Shown here one piece after another: positions 1 through 45,703 of a DNA stretch of 64,000 bases. The DNA lies in the NCBI GenBank assembly GCA_022829145.1, contig CM040743.1, positions 5,162,646 through 5,226,645 of the forward strand. Direction: 5' to 3'. This DNA comes from Albula goreensis. Taxonomy: Eukaryota > Chordata > Actinopteri > Albuliformes > Albulidae. Position 1 is the first letter of the stretch. Every line of letters starts with the position of its first letter. A model generated the notes under the pieces. The model ran no database searches. It was not told the origin of the DNA and saw only the letters and a list, made by a program, of their open reading frames with translations. The position numbers and the translations under genes were made by a program.

Positions 1-1204
1 TCCGTGACAAGTCCAGCCTAATGCTAGAGACAGGGCAGACAGACGTGCGAGACTGTGAGGCTGAAATATTCGGCCCTAAAATATAAATATCAAATCCATC
101 TTTCCGAAGATTGCATTACTACAATCAGGGTTGGGAGGACAAATTCCATTTCTGTTCAGACAGAATCCGTTGTTATTAAATTAAAAATTATTAAATTAAA
201 TTGAAAGCAACTGAAAATTTCTACTAATGTTCTACAATGATTTTTCAATAAATCAATCAACTGTGTTTTAATCTACTGAAATGACTGCAGTGAACTGAAA
301 TGGACTTGACCCCTCCCTGACTCTGGCTGTGATGTGTTTCCTTCACATCTCAGATTTGATGCCTTTGGCGTTGCTGGAAAACCACCATGTCAGGATGACA
401 CAGCAGACTCTGAGCTGGGCACCCCCCCCACAATTCCACCTGGTGCCCCCCTCCCCCACAACTGACAATATCCTCCCTTTCCTGTCTCGTGCTGCAGGGG
501 CAAGCCACTTCCTGTCAAAGGCGCAGAGGTCAAAGGTCAAAGCGCACTCTGCTACGCTCTGAGGTACAGTGTGTTTGATGTGGCTGATTTATAGCCAGCC
601 TTGTTTCAATGCTCTCAAAAACATACAGAGATCTCACCAGTGCTTCTCTTACACATGAAATGCCTGTCATTAATCTGGGTTTAGTGACAGTTTAGTTACA
701 GGTTAGGCCAATAGAATGGATGTTAGTTATGAGTTAGGCCTTTATGTCTCATGTATGTAATTTGAAATACATAATTATATGACCAAAGATTGTATTCAGT
801 ATTAAATAGGAACATAATTGTAATGTTCACATTTTGTGCAGAAATCCCACCCTCTTTAATCTATATCCAATCATCCACTAGCAGTACCTCAAATCTGACA
901 ATAGATGTCACCCTACACTATGTAATCCCAAAAAAATATTGATCAGATAGACCATTTACCATATATAGAAGCTCAAAATATGAAGGCATCATTCATCTGT
1001 GAAGAAAGTTTTGTTAGGGAAATGCCTGCATTATGTACAGACATGATTGATTTTGTCCTGGGCCTTCATTATAATCCAATACTGTGGTTTTTCCATTTTT
1101 GTATTATTTAGCAATAGTGCATTTTCAATCTGCCTTTAGATATCTTTAATATTATTTTCTTCAATGGAGATTAATTTGTTTCATTTTTTAAGCCCATTTT
1201 TTAT

Positions 1205-1370
1205 TGATGGTGAGTGTAGTACAAAGGTCAGGGAAATCAGAGGTTGCAGGTTTTATTTCCAGGTGGGGCACTGCCTGAAGATATATCACCTGAATCGATC
1301 TTTAAATGTCCAGCCTTATAAATATAGAATAAATTTGTAAACTACTTTGGATAAGTGTTTTAACTACAGA
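1205..1370 (+). mobile_element. Decayed SINE-like element
   Basis: GTGAGTGTAGTACAAAGGTC, GAGGTTGCAGG, GGTGGGGCACTGCC and a tail ACTACTTTGGATAAGTG follow the same order of parts as the clearer SINEs in the window, but are heavily diverged. Confidence 0.45.
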
Positions 1371-2079
1371 CCTAAAGGTGATAGAACTTCATTTAGTGGT
1401 CATGACTCAGTATGAGTTAGTTTATGAATGGAAGAGTACCTACTAAGAACCATTAGCATGTGATGCTATACTTTGGAAATAAATAACCGTTCATTTCCTC
1501 ACAGGAATAACTGTCTCCGTGCAGGTTCAGATAATATGATTGTGGGCCCTTGAGAGTATTTACACTCTGCAAAGGAACAGACTCATTCCCAGAGTCTTTC
1601 ATCTGCTCCTCTGTTTCCACCGACATTGATTATCAAAATCACATTTGGTCCATATTGACCCAGAGAAACCAGACACCAGCCCATGCACTCTGGACAGCCT
1701 AATGTTTTTGACAGGTTGGCACAGGGGATAAAATCCCGAAAACTACAGTCCCGTTTCACACTGCCTGACCTTTCACTGCAGTGGCATGGACCTCAGGGCT
1801 GTAATTGTACATGGGCAGCATAATTATAATAAAGAGAGAGGTGTGGCGATGGTGTGGGGTGTTACCCAGAATGCTCTGTGCTGTTTGCGCTGCCCTTGAC
1901 CATGGCATCTCCATGGCGTCTCCAGCCCTCTGTCCTGTGGTGTGATTCGGGCATAAACCTTCCTCTATATTTAGAGCTCCCACATCACGACTCATCATCT
2001 CAAGGGAATACATATAGGGAAGCTGACCGGTGGTTTTACGGTACTGCGGTTTTTACTTACAGAGCAGACTGGTGGGAAG

Positions 2080-2240
2080 GGAGACACACACAAACACACA
2101 CACACACACACACAGAGATACATGCCTACACACACGCATGTGTGCATACAGATACACATACTTATATAAGCATGTTTGAACAAAGATACACACACATATA
2201 CAGGCATGAATACAATGATAAACACACACACACACACCAG
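2080..2240. repeat. CA-rich compound microsatellite
   Basis: Interrupted CACACA and ATACACA units. Apparent reading frames across it are repeat artefacts. Confidence 0.85.
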
Positions 2241-4141
2241 TGATCTCAAGGTTTGCCAGGATCTCTTGGGCAAAGTGATAAAATCCTCATATCTTCAGTG
2301 CAATCTGTCATTGATTAAAAACGACAAAAGTCAAAACCTCTACAAAGCTTCAGAAGACTACGAGTCTGGAGGGTGACTCAGCTTAAGTAACGGTTCTTGC
2401 GCATGGCTGTACCCAACAGTCTCTCCCATACAATGACAGCATAGGCTAAGGCTAACAGCCCCACAGGCCAGTGCAGAATCAGCTTTAGTGTTGCTTTAGA
2501 TGGGAGGGCCTTCCCATTAGGAAATCAGGGGCTGGTCAGTTTGGTGCCCGTGGTCTGCCTGTACAAAATTACAAATGAAGTGTCCTCCTCTGACTCAGTG
2601 TTAGTGTGAGCTGAACTGGGGGCCTGCTGAGTGAGGACAAGCAGAGGGTTAGACTGCGCTATCTGTCCTCTCACTGATCAAAACAGTTTGCAGCGTTGAG
2701 CATAACACACACAAACCAGGACTGGGGATTCAAACTGGATGAAAACTGAGGTAACGCTGAACAATCTGAAGAAAACATTTAATAAAATGTAGAGAAAGTT
2801 GAAATACTGTACAGGCCTTGGCTTCAGCCAAAAAGCACACTTATTTTCAAGGGCAGGTGATCACTTTCATAATGCCATGGAAAATTGAATTAAGAACGAA
2901 AGAAAACTGATGACAAAGATATATTTTTGATCCTGTTTTTATGTCTCTAAAATTGAAATACCTATTTTTATAGCTGGGGCATGTAATTAAAGTGATTTCT
3001 TTTGACACTTTTTCAGATATGATCTTGTCAAACCTCAGGCTGCAGCCGTTTGTCACCCAGAGGTCCCATCAAAACTAGACTGTGAATGGTTCCCTTCATA
3101 TTTTAGAACCCACCAAGAGCAACACCGTTTTCAAACACCAAGATACAATAAATAACTGAAAATCATTACAATCGTGCCTATTAAATGTCTGTCTTCCTCC
3201 TTTCTCTCCAAACACCTGTGTGAGTTGAAATCTTGATTATTTTAAACTTTTCTCCCTTTTCTGGTGCCTGATCCTTACTCTTTGTGCTTCAGTTTTTGTT
3301 GTGTATTGATTGTTTCCCCCACCCTTATCAGACCACAGTTTCCTACAGGCATCCTGTCAATAAACTCGGCCTCTGTGCGTTGAGTCTGTCAGCCTGCTGT
3401 CTCTTCAGCTGCTCACTGTCAGTGTGAAATCTCCACTGTCCAAATATTGATTGGCTGCCGAACCATACGCCACATAATATCAGAAATAACTATGCTTGCC
3501 ATAAAGAAAATCTGATTCATATTCGATTCCAAGAGCTTAAAGTCTATCTGATTCTCTTGTTGTGTCATATGGAAAATGATTTAGAGAAAAGACATATTTT
3601 CTAAATTGAATTGTAAACTAAAAATCAGTGGGATTCTTAGTGCTGAATGTGTGGGCACCTTAGAACTGAAACTAAAGATTTCCTTTTGCACAATGAAGAA
3701 TTTAAATTGTTGGTCAGTGAAAGAAATGTAAGAATACTTGAAAGTAAAACAAAAAAAAAATCTAGTTTTAAACTCATGAGTTAACTAATCTTAACTAATC
3801 AAGGCTGTGCCAAAATATTTCATACACAGAGAACCCCCAGGACTGAGTTAAATACCTCTGCTCAAGATATTCACAATGTGTGTGTTTATGAGGCCTTCTT
3901 ACTGTGTTCTACTCAAAACATCATGTTATATATTGGGTTATATATGTGTCTATGCTAAGTCTCATTTCTCTGTTCTAGCTTAGATACCTATTCCAACACC
4001 TTTAGTGTGTTCTAATTAGTTTATTTCTGTTGGCTGCCAGGTTCTCATTTCTCTGAACACCAGCATAACACCATGGTTGCAAATTCAAGCTGTACTGAAA
4101 TGCAGAGCAGATGCCACATGTTCTGTCATTATCTCTTCCTG

Positions 4142-4274
<133 letters not shown>

Positions 4275-4499
4275 TGTTCAAACACAAATAAGTTTTAAAA
4301 CCCAAAGTATACACATTTATTCACATATTTCCATTTTTTCTTTGACGATTTCCAGTTCAATAGAGGGAATACCAACAAGTTATATGTAACCCCTGTTTAA
4401 CCAACTGTACTTACTTATCATACACTGCGGATACCACTCATCTGCTTAAACCACCTCTATCCTCTAAGCACTCATGGAGCGAAATCCCTATTCAGAAGC

Positions 4500-4962
4500 A
4501 CTTTGATTCGAAGAAATGGTGCGTGCTCACCAGGCACGCTTTCAGAGTCACGACTCAGCTGGTCTGGAGGGAGAACGTGCCAGGGAATTTTTGCGTCAAT
4601 AAGTTGATTATTCACGGTAATGAAGAATGGCACTTGCCACGCCGGGTTTCCCGCCCTCTGCATCACTTCATTGGCTCAAATTCTGCGCCTAATAGGTCGA
4701 AGTAGCCGAGGAAGACGTGATCCGAAAAGCTATTGGATAACGACACCGTCAATTCATAATAGATGAAGCTTACTTAGCTGTACCAGCGGAATACCACCGC
4801 TTCGTGCATCGAGGCTGGGCGGAGATCTGCGAGAGCAACAGTAAGGAAGCGGGGGCTGGTCGCGGTGGAAGTTCTCTCTCGCAGATACAGGCACTTTTGA
4901 TAATTATTTAAAAAGCATCCAATATCTGTATACATCTATCAGAGTGCTTCCAAAACGGAAAC
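4500..4962 (+). promoter_or_regulatory. pfkp: pfkp proximal promoter and 5' UTR
   Basis: This is a CpG-richer stretch just before the start codon. It holds a GC box (GGGCGG, 4817-4822), two inverted CCAAT boxes (ATTGG at 4670-4674 and 4732-4736), and three RCGTG hypoxia-response cores (4521-4525, 4575-4579, 4715-4719). No clear TATA box is seen, which fits a housekeeping promoter. The transcription start cannot be fixed. The motifs are short, so individual function is inferred. Confidence 0.55.
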
Positions 4963-38073
<33,111 letters not shown>

Positions 38074-38540
38074 GCCCCGCCCACATTACCTGTCCATAGA
38101 TGATACACGCTTAGGTTCTTTTAAAAAGATACCTTTCCCTGCACTTTTCACGCCCGTGTGTAACCACCCTGCATAAGGAGCACCAGGAACCAGGAGCGTA
38201 GCTTCCAGTGCTTGCATAAGGGAGTTATTTTATGAGAGAGCACTGCCCACCCCTCCCCCGCACCCTGTCACCTGCTGTCCTGTCTGCCGTGTTTGTCACC
38301 GTGTAATGCCTCCCCCCTTACCTGACTGTGTTAGTACTGATGGTGTGTGAATGTTGTATTTGTGAGTACAACGCAAAATACAATCCTACCGCAAAAAGTG
38401 TAGTGTCATTGAGTGTCACATTAAAGGCGAAGGGAAAAAAAAAAAACGCATTCAACGACTGATGACTTGAGTCCAAATTCATTCAACTGAGATGATGGGT
38501 GTCATATTAATAAAACTGGCAGGGTTTTTTTGTGTGTTTT
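38074..38540 (+). terminator. pfkp: pfkp 3' UTR with poly(A) signals
   Basis: Candidate signals are ATTAAA at 38420-38425, followed by an A-run, and AATAAA at 38509-38514, followed by a T/GT-rich stretch (GGGTTTTTTTGTGTGTTTTT). The latter is the better site. Cleavage near 38535 leaves a 3' UTR of about 460 nt. Confidence 0.6.
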
Positions 38541-39290
38541 TTGGGTGTATAGTTTCAAGCCCTTAAAGTTTAACCAAAGAGTAGTGCAATCTTAGCAAAA
38601 CCTACATGTATGGCAAAGTAATGTCACATAAAATGAATGGCTGCTATAAATTCATTTGAAAATTGATTTCATGGTCATGGAAAATATACTTAACCGTATA
38701 TGTGGTGGGGGGGTGAAAATAATCTTTTGGCAGCATGATGATCATTCCTGAAGTACAGATGGATGCACAACAAATAGCCAGATATAATATAAATAATATT
38801 TAATGTAGTACTGCAGGTCTAACATTCAGTGAAATGCAGTTCTTGTACTTGTAAAGTAACGGTACATGAGTAGGTTGAATGAGGTTTAGCTGTAGTAACA
38901 CAGTGTGGGCTGCATTCTTTGTGCGTATATAACGGATACTGGTTTACTTGTTAAAACTATGCCGTTTTTGAACCTGGTATTTCCTCTTCGGATTTTCAGG
39001 ACAGTTCATAATACAAAACATTACTGATTACCATTTAACCAGTCAGTCATTTCAGCTTACATAGGCTCACTAAAAATATGCTTGACCTTTCTAGTGCTAG
39101 CCTATTGCTCAGTTAACGGAATGGTGTGGCCCAGTAGTGTCAAAGTCACTGGAAGAGCTGCATGCTGGTTTCCACTCCAGCTTGTTACTTCTGCCTTAAT
39201 TCAATTACTCATCCAGCCATTTGTATGTACCACTGTGTTACAACACAGCATATAGGCAATGGCTGTTATCTTGCAGATCCAAGTTCGTAT
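38541..39290. other. Short convergent intergenic space
   Basis: About 750 bp between the two poly(A) regions. A stretch at 39117-39220 looks like a dispersed fish repeat (GGTTTCCACTCCAGCTTGTT). No gene is seen. Confidence 0.6.
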
Positions 39291-39293
39291 TAC

Positions 39294-39299
39294 TTTATT
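39294..39299 (-). terminator. pitrm1: pitrm1 poly(A) signal
   Basis: TTTATT on the + strand is AATAAA on the - strand, 190 nt past the pitrm1 stop codon. It gives a short 3' UTR and faces the pfkp signal about 780 bp away. Confidence 0.6.
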
Positions 39300-39489
39300 T
39301 GAATTATATACAGCATAATTATGAGCAGTGTGACAGATGTTGCAAGTTATCTAGAGCAGAAGCTGGAAAAAAGAACAGCATACACAAGGCCCTCCATATC
39401 ATTGCATTTGACACTACGGCTGTGGCCAATGACATAATCATGTTCTGGGTTTTGTAGAATGTATGGGGCTCTTCTGAAAGTTCTGGAGT

Positions 39490-39583
39490 TTACTTCACAA
39501 TCCATGAAGGGTCTTTCTTGATGGTTTCATTTTCTGGACCAAGAATGGCTACTCCGCATGTTCTCTGGCCAATACCCAGATAC
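39490..39583 (-). CDS. pitrm1: pitrm1 exon 27, C-terminus (residues 997-1027)
   Basis: Reads [20 protein letters not shown], then [10 protein letters not shown] and stop. LGPEN and KDPSWI are the conserved PreP C-terminus. The acceptor is gataacag. Confidence 0.96.
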
Positions 39584-42500
39584 CTGTTATCATACACACA
39601 AAAAAAATAGTAAATATAATTCCTTGGAGAAACAATAAGAAAAATCCATCCAACCAGTTCTAGCTCCTGAGATGTTGAACTCAGTAACAAATATTAAGTG
39701 TCTACACTAGTGATTGGACAGTAAGGTTTCACAAGTCCAAAAATGGGTGAAGCCACCATATGCTATGAAGTGACTCAGTGAATCAAACCTGCTGTTCTCT
39801 TCTGTGGACAGAATAAGATTTTGATTGGTTCACGGAAGCGACTGACTGAAAGCTGACTGGCTCAACCCATTATGGGGTTCTCTTTTCCACTACCGGTGGG
39901 TCATCTCAGTGAATGCCAGAGAAGTTTCTGGTTTTTGCCATCTGAACCCCTGATTATATAACTAGATAAAATTTCTGGTTTATTGAACGCAGGTGCTGGA
40001 GTTACTCAGTGTTTCCAGGTCAGATTTCGAGACTGTGACCCAGTCAAAGGAACATTATCTCTTTAAGGGCATATATAATTAAATCAAAACAGAACCTTAA
40101 TCTCTTTAAGGACATACACTGAAAAACCACATTCCCAGAACATGTCTGCTCATCTCCCATAAAATAGGAAATACTCAAACAGACACACAAGAGATGGACA
40201 AAAGAACAGGCACACTACGCGAAAAAGGACTGATGCTGAGGCAACTAAATCTCAAACGGAGCTACACAGGACAGCCATAGTGTGTCCAATGCCAAACAGG
40301 AGAAAATTTAAGCTATAAAAAGGAGTCTTAACTGTTGCTCTTATCAGTCATATAAGAGTCATATATTTTAAAATGAAGCCATTTTATAATATAATAATAT
40401 CATAATGTCATAAATGGGTTATCGTGATGCTCGTGTTACCTGCCAGCGACGTCGATCAAGCTTTTGTCGGTGACGGCGAAGAGCTGCTCTCGGTGCCTCT
40501 GCTTCTGCTCGTCGGAGATGCCGTTCAGGAAAATATTCATTCCTACGACCCAAAGAGCGGGATCAGTCACTCTGGCACAGCTAATACATAATCTGGCTAA
40601 GATGTGCTAACAACAAAAAAAGACCTTACTACCTTCAGCTAACTAAAAGTCTGAGAAGGTAACGCAAAGTTAGCAAGTTTGGTTGTTGCAGGGGAAGAAG
40701 CCGAGAGAACAGTTATTTGTTACAGGTAATTTTTTTTTTTTAATACATTTAATATTTGAATGCAATTTAACAGTAAAATTCACTCTCCTTCCTATTTGTC
40801 TTGTTGACTATACCAGACTATAATTCCCGAACTCAGTCAGTTCCAAAACATAGTTGGTGATCAACAACAAACCTACTACCATGTTGTTCGCTGGCTAACT
40901 TGCTCAAAAGCCAGCAAGGTGTTCTGCAAGGTGAACGTTCGCTAACAATTAAAGAAATTGTTTTTGGGTAACATTAACCAAGTCTGAAATAGTACTGCAA
41001 AGCAAACAAAAAAGGGAAGGTGCTGAGAGAGCAAGTAAGTGAAAAACAATTTGGAACTTAAAATCCGTTTTAAATAATGTAGTACTTATAACTGAGTAAA
41101 ACCGTTCTCATTCCTGTTGCGGTGTCCATTTTTAATTTAACTTCAGCTGCAAACATAATAAAACATTCACTTTGAAATCGTTGAAACGGTAACTGTAAAA
41201 CCGGAGCACAGTGTTCACCTCAATTACTCAATCACATTGTAGGCTGATCTGAAAGTGCACATACCGTCTGTGTACCTAGTGCTGTAACAGCGCAGCCAGT
41301 AAAACGTTTGCAGCTGCGCAGAAAGTCTGCATTGACGGCACAGGGAGACATTAGGTCCCTTTGCCGGGACATCAGCTGGGGGTTTTATCGACAGCGAGGT
41401 AACCCGTCTGGCCCAACATTTATCAAACGGTGAGGGCCCTGAAACGATCGGACAGCTCACCTTTATCGGAGGGAGCCACCGGCGCGTCCACCGCAGAGAA
41501 CACGCTGAGCTTGGCCTCGTCTATGTCCTGCTGGGTGAATTTCCCTGCTTTGGCCCACTCCACTCCACTCCTGAAGGCTGACAGCGTCTGCACCGAATTT
41601 GGGTCTCTGAATGTCATAAGAAACATGAAGTCTTAGAAGGATGTACGAAAACTTTTGACAGGCTACACACCTGATTCCTATGGTGGATTCTGCTACCACA
41701 GAATGGTAAGACATCGGTATGTTCGCCTCTAAATACCGATTGTTCACATACAGGTTTACATTATGTTTTAGGGTGTTTCACCATTGGCGAATTTTAAAAA
41801 CCTCAGACACTGTGACTGTTCAGCTACCCGGCTCTACATAATAATACAGGGCAAGATGTTAGCTCTACTTGTATTGCTCTACATAACAACATATATACAA
41901 TATGGCTAGGGTAATAGCACCCATTGCTGTATGAGACAAAAATTGCTAAGATATTAGCACCAACTGTTCCACATAGCAAAATATGGTTATAAGGTATGAG
42001 GTGCTAGCATGGAGGCTACAGCACAACACCATACCTGTAGGAGTAGAAAGAGAACAGGCCTCCACCCCCCATCCTGGCTCCGCCCCCATAAGCTCCGCCC
42101 TTTTCCCTGATCTCACCATGGAGGAACTTTGCTGTCATCATCCGTCCAAGGATACACAGACTGTCAACGAGAACAACTTTGCATTAACTTTCTTAAACTT
42201 TAACATTTTTATTGAACTCTTTACCGTTGGGAATGAGGCAGCCATTATGACAAAAATGGGTGGAACAACAATCGGCTGTCAATCACTAACCTTTTTCAGG
42301 TTTTGCCCTTTAAACGCACATGATAATGGGTTTACGTCAGTATTACTCTTTACATATGACATGTCACTCTACAGTCAGTATCCATATCGACTTATGTCTT
42401 GCTTATGCTTGTGCATCAGACTTTGCAAACAAAATGTCCCTCGGGGACAGTGAAGATCAATGGTGCTGCATTATTCACACTGGACTGCGGGGCAGCCAAT

Positions 42501-45500
42501 AGTATTGTATTATATACACTGGACTGCAAGGCAGCCAATAGCAGGGCTCGTTGTTGGGGGGCAAGGTGGATACCTGGCATTGTCTTCGTGAGTGAAGGGG
42601 ACAGTGCGGACGCATTCGCTGACGAAGTTCACTTGGAACGGGAGCTGGAAATACGTTTTCATCTGGCAGGGCTTAAAATGCGGCTCCTACAAGAACAGAG
42701 ACAGAGCAGGAGGGATTACATAAACACTACTACACAGGCACAGAACTACACTTTAAAACCATCTTGCATAAAGACATGCTTATTCATGTATCTCCCCCCC
42801 ACACAAACAAACTAAAAATACAGAATTAATTTTAAAGAATTAACAATATATAGACAAGAAAAAAGAAAAAAGACTGAGCAGGGACAGAAGGAGAGACTGT
42901 AATCGTTTCATTAGTTTTTGTTATCTTCAGTCTCTGCAGCACAGTGTAATATTCCTCGAAAAAACCCAGATTTAATGAATTTCAACGAGAAAGAAATAAA
43001 AGAGAGAAAGGAACAGAGCGTGAGAGAGGGTGACGGTGGTGGGAGGGGACAGTGGGAGGTAAAAGCGGCACGACTCTAACCAAATGCCAAGCCGCCCACC
43101 GCACAGAGCATCTCGCCCAGGCTTGATATTTGCACATTTGAGTGCTGCAATTAGCGGATTAGCGGAGCCGGCGTACTCACAGAGATCAGCTTCCGACTGG
43201 CGGCGGATGCAGGGGCTGCCGATGGGTCGAGTGGCCTCTGTTTGAAAACAGATTAGACGTGTCGCTGAGAGGTGGAGGTGAGCTACCCTACTTCACTATA
43301 AAGAGCTTTCAGATCATGAGATAAAAGGCATCATACAAATTCAAACCACTACTGCATTAAACTGCAACCACTGTTACTACTGCTACTTATACTACCACTG
43401 CTTCTACTATTACTATCCAGGGGCGTAGCACCAGGAGGAAAAAAGGTACTAAGTATACAGGGCCCAAGGGTTTGAAGGAGCCCATGAAAATCTGGGAATT
43501 TTTTTTTATAGAGTGGAGAGGCCCTCAGAGCCTGCCTGTGTACAGGGCCCAGAATTTCTAGCTACACCCCTGTTACGATCACTATTACAACTTCAGCTAA
43601 TTACTACTACTACTAAAACTATGACTAATACTAATAATAATAACAAAATGATAATAACAACAATAACAATAGTATGAGTAGTACTACTACTAATAATAAG
43701 AATTATACCGACAGTAATATTAATTTGTGGCAATAACTAACAATCCTATCAGAGGGTCGTATCTGGAGAGAGTACCTCCACGATGAAGGGTCTCACAGGT
43801 TTGCGCTCCTTCTTCTTTGCGGTGATGCTGCCCATGAATTTCTCCACCTCTGCGGAGGCGTCCGACATTTTCTGAGGCGTGGCGTTCACCGCGCACCTGA
43901 GAAACAGGTAAACATAGAACGACGGCTGTCGGTTCAGTGATCCGTCGAACAGCCACCCAGCAACTGGGGAGGGGGGGGTTAAAGGGGTATTCCAGGAGTT
44001 TTTTGGTGAGATGAACGGACATGGGTGGAGGACGTAGAATGAGGCCTAAACGGACTGTCACAACATTTGGTTCATTAAGAACACTGGGCTAACGGAAAAT
44101 CAAAACAGATTCATAACAGTTCCAACTCGCTTATTTCTATCTCGCTAAACAATTTCTGCTTTCATATTATTTCTGTATGTATTTCTATATCCTTTGGATC
44201 TCCTGGGCCAAGGTTGGGGATCCCTGTCTTAAAAGCTTAAAGCTGAGCAAAGAGATTGCAGCATGGATACAAATGAACTATCAATCAAACACCTGGCCGT
44301 CAATCAAACACCCAGCTGTCAATCAAACACTCACCTCATGTGCTCCTTGCTAAGCAGGTGCCTCTTAATTCGAGGCAGCTTCCTCAGGACTATAGAGATG
44401 TCTGGCATCTCAGCTATCCTCTTCATAAATTTCACCTGGAATCAAGACAACACAACCGCTAATGACACGACAGGTTATTAACACAGGTTAGCCAATCATG
44501 CTAATGCTACAGTGAATTCTACTATTAAGCCTACTTCTTGTTATGTTTCCACTCCAGACACTCAAAACAGTAGGTTTCTGTGCCAAAATACATAATCCAT
44601 CTGCATTTTCTGATAATCACCTTTTTGGAGAGTCATTGGGGCCCGCAGAACTGCCGATCTAGGATTAAGTTACCCCTGTACACGTCCAATCATTTAAGAT
44701 TATGAGCCCAAAATAACATGATCCTAGTTCAGGAACTGTGTTCATAAAGAGTCTCAGAGTAGGACTGCTGATCTAGGATCAGATTTAACTTATCCTACCT
44801 CTGACGATCATGAAGTAAACACCCAAACTGATCCCAGATCAGTGCTTACACTCTGACGCACGTTATGATCCTATTCACCTGTCGGACTCACCTGATGCAT
44901 CCCTCCAAAAATCTCCTTCAGTTCTCCGCTCGGAGCCAGCGTGCGCCCGGCTCTGGTCATGGCGTACATGTGACCGGAGTAAGAGATCCCATTGGACAGC
45001 TCCTGAGCGGCCGCCATGACGAGAACACGCAGGCGCTCCTCGTCATCAAAGTGGGGACTTTGGGGAGGAAAATTCAGCATGACTGTTAGTCAACCGATTC
45101 TTTAAAAGTGATACTGACATTTCAATATGATGAACAAATCAAAACATGACTTGAATGTAGCCAGGAGGAATAAGCCAGAACCATCTGTGTGAGTGAGCAG
45201 ACACGTGTCCAGCTGGCCCCAGGTACAGGTGAATGGAAACACAGCTTGTGATCGCGCACTGGAGAACTGAGCAGAAAGGAGGCCCACCTGTTGAATATTT
45301 CACTCCACAGGTGAAACATGTCCGGAAGATTCCTCTCCAGGCAGGAGGATGTAAGGAAGACTCCCTACAAATAAGAAATACAAATGTTCGGGAAAAACAC
45401 GAAAAACACAGTGAACAGCTTCCATTCTTCTTCTATCTGTAGGTCAGAGTGATTAAGTGTGTGTGTGTTTGTGTGTGTCTCTTACCTGTTCGTACATGTC

Positions 45501-45667
45501 CAGGTCAGCAGGGTCAGAGATGATCTGAGGAGTGATAGACATTCCCCCCGTCTTCAGCTCGATCTTCTGAGACTGCTGTCTGTAATCCATCGCTCCGCAT
45601 CCCATCCTGAACACACACACACACGCACACACACGCGCACACACACACACGCACGCACACGCACGCA

Positions 45668-45703
<36 letters not shown>

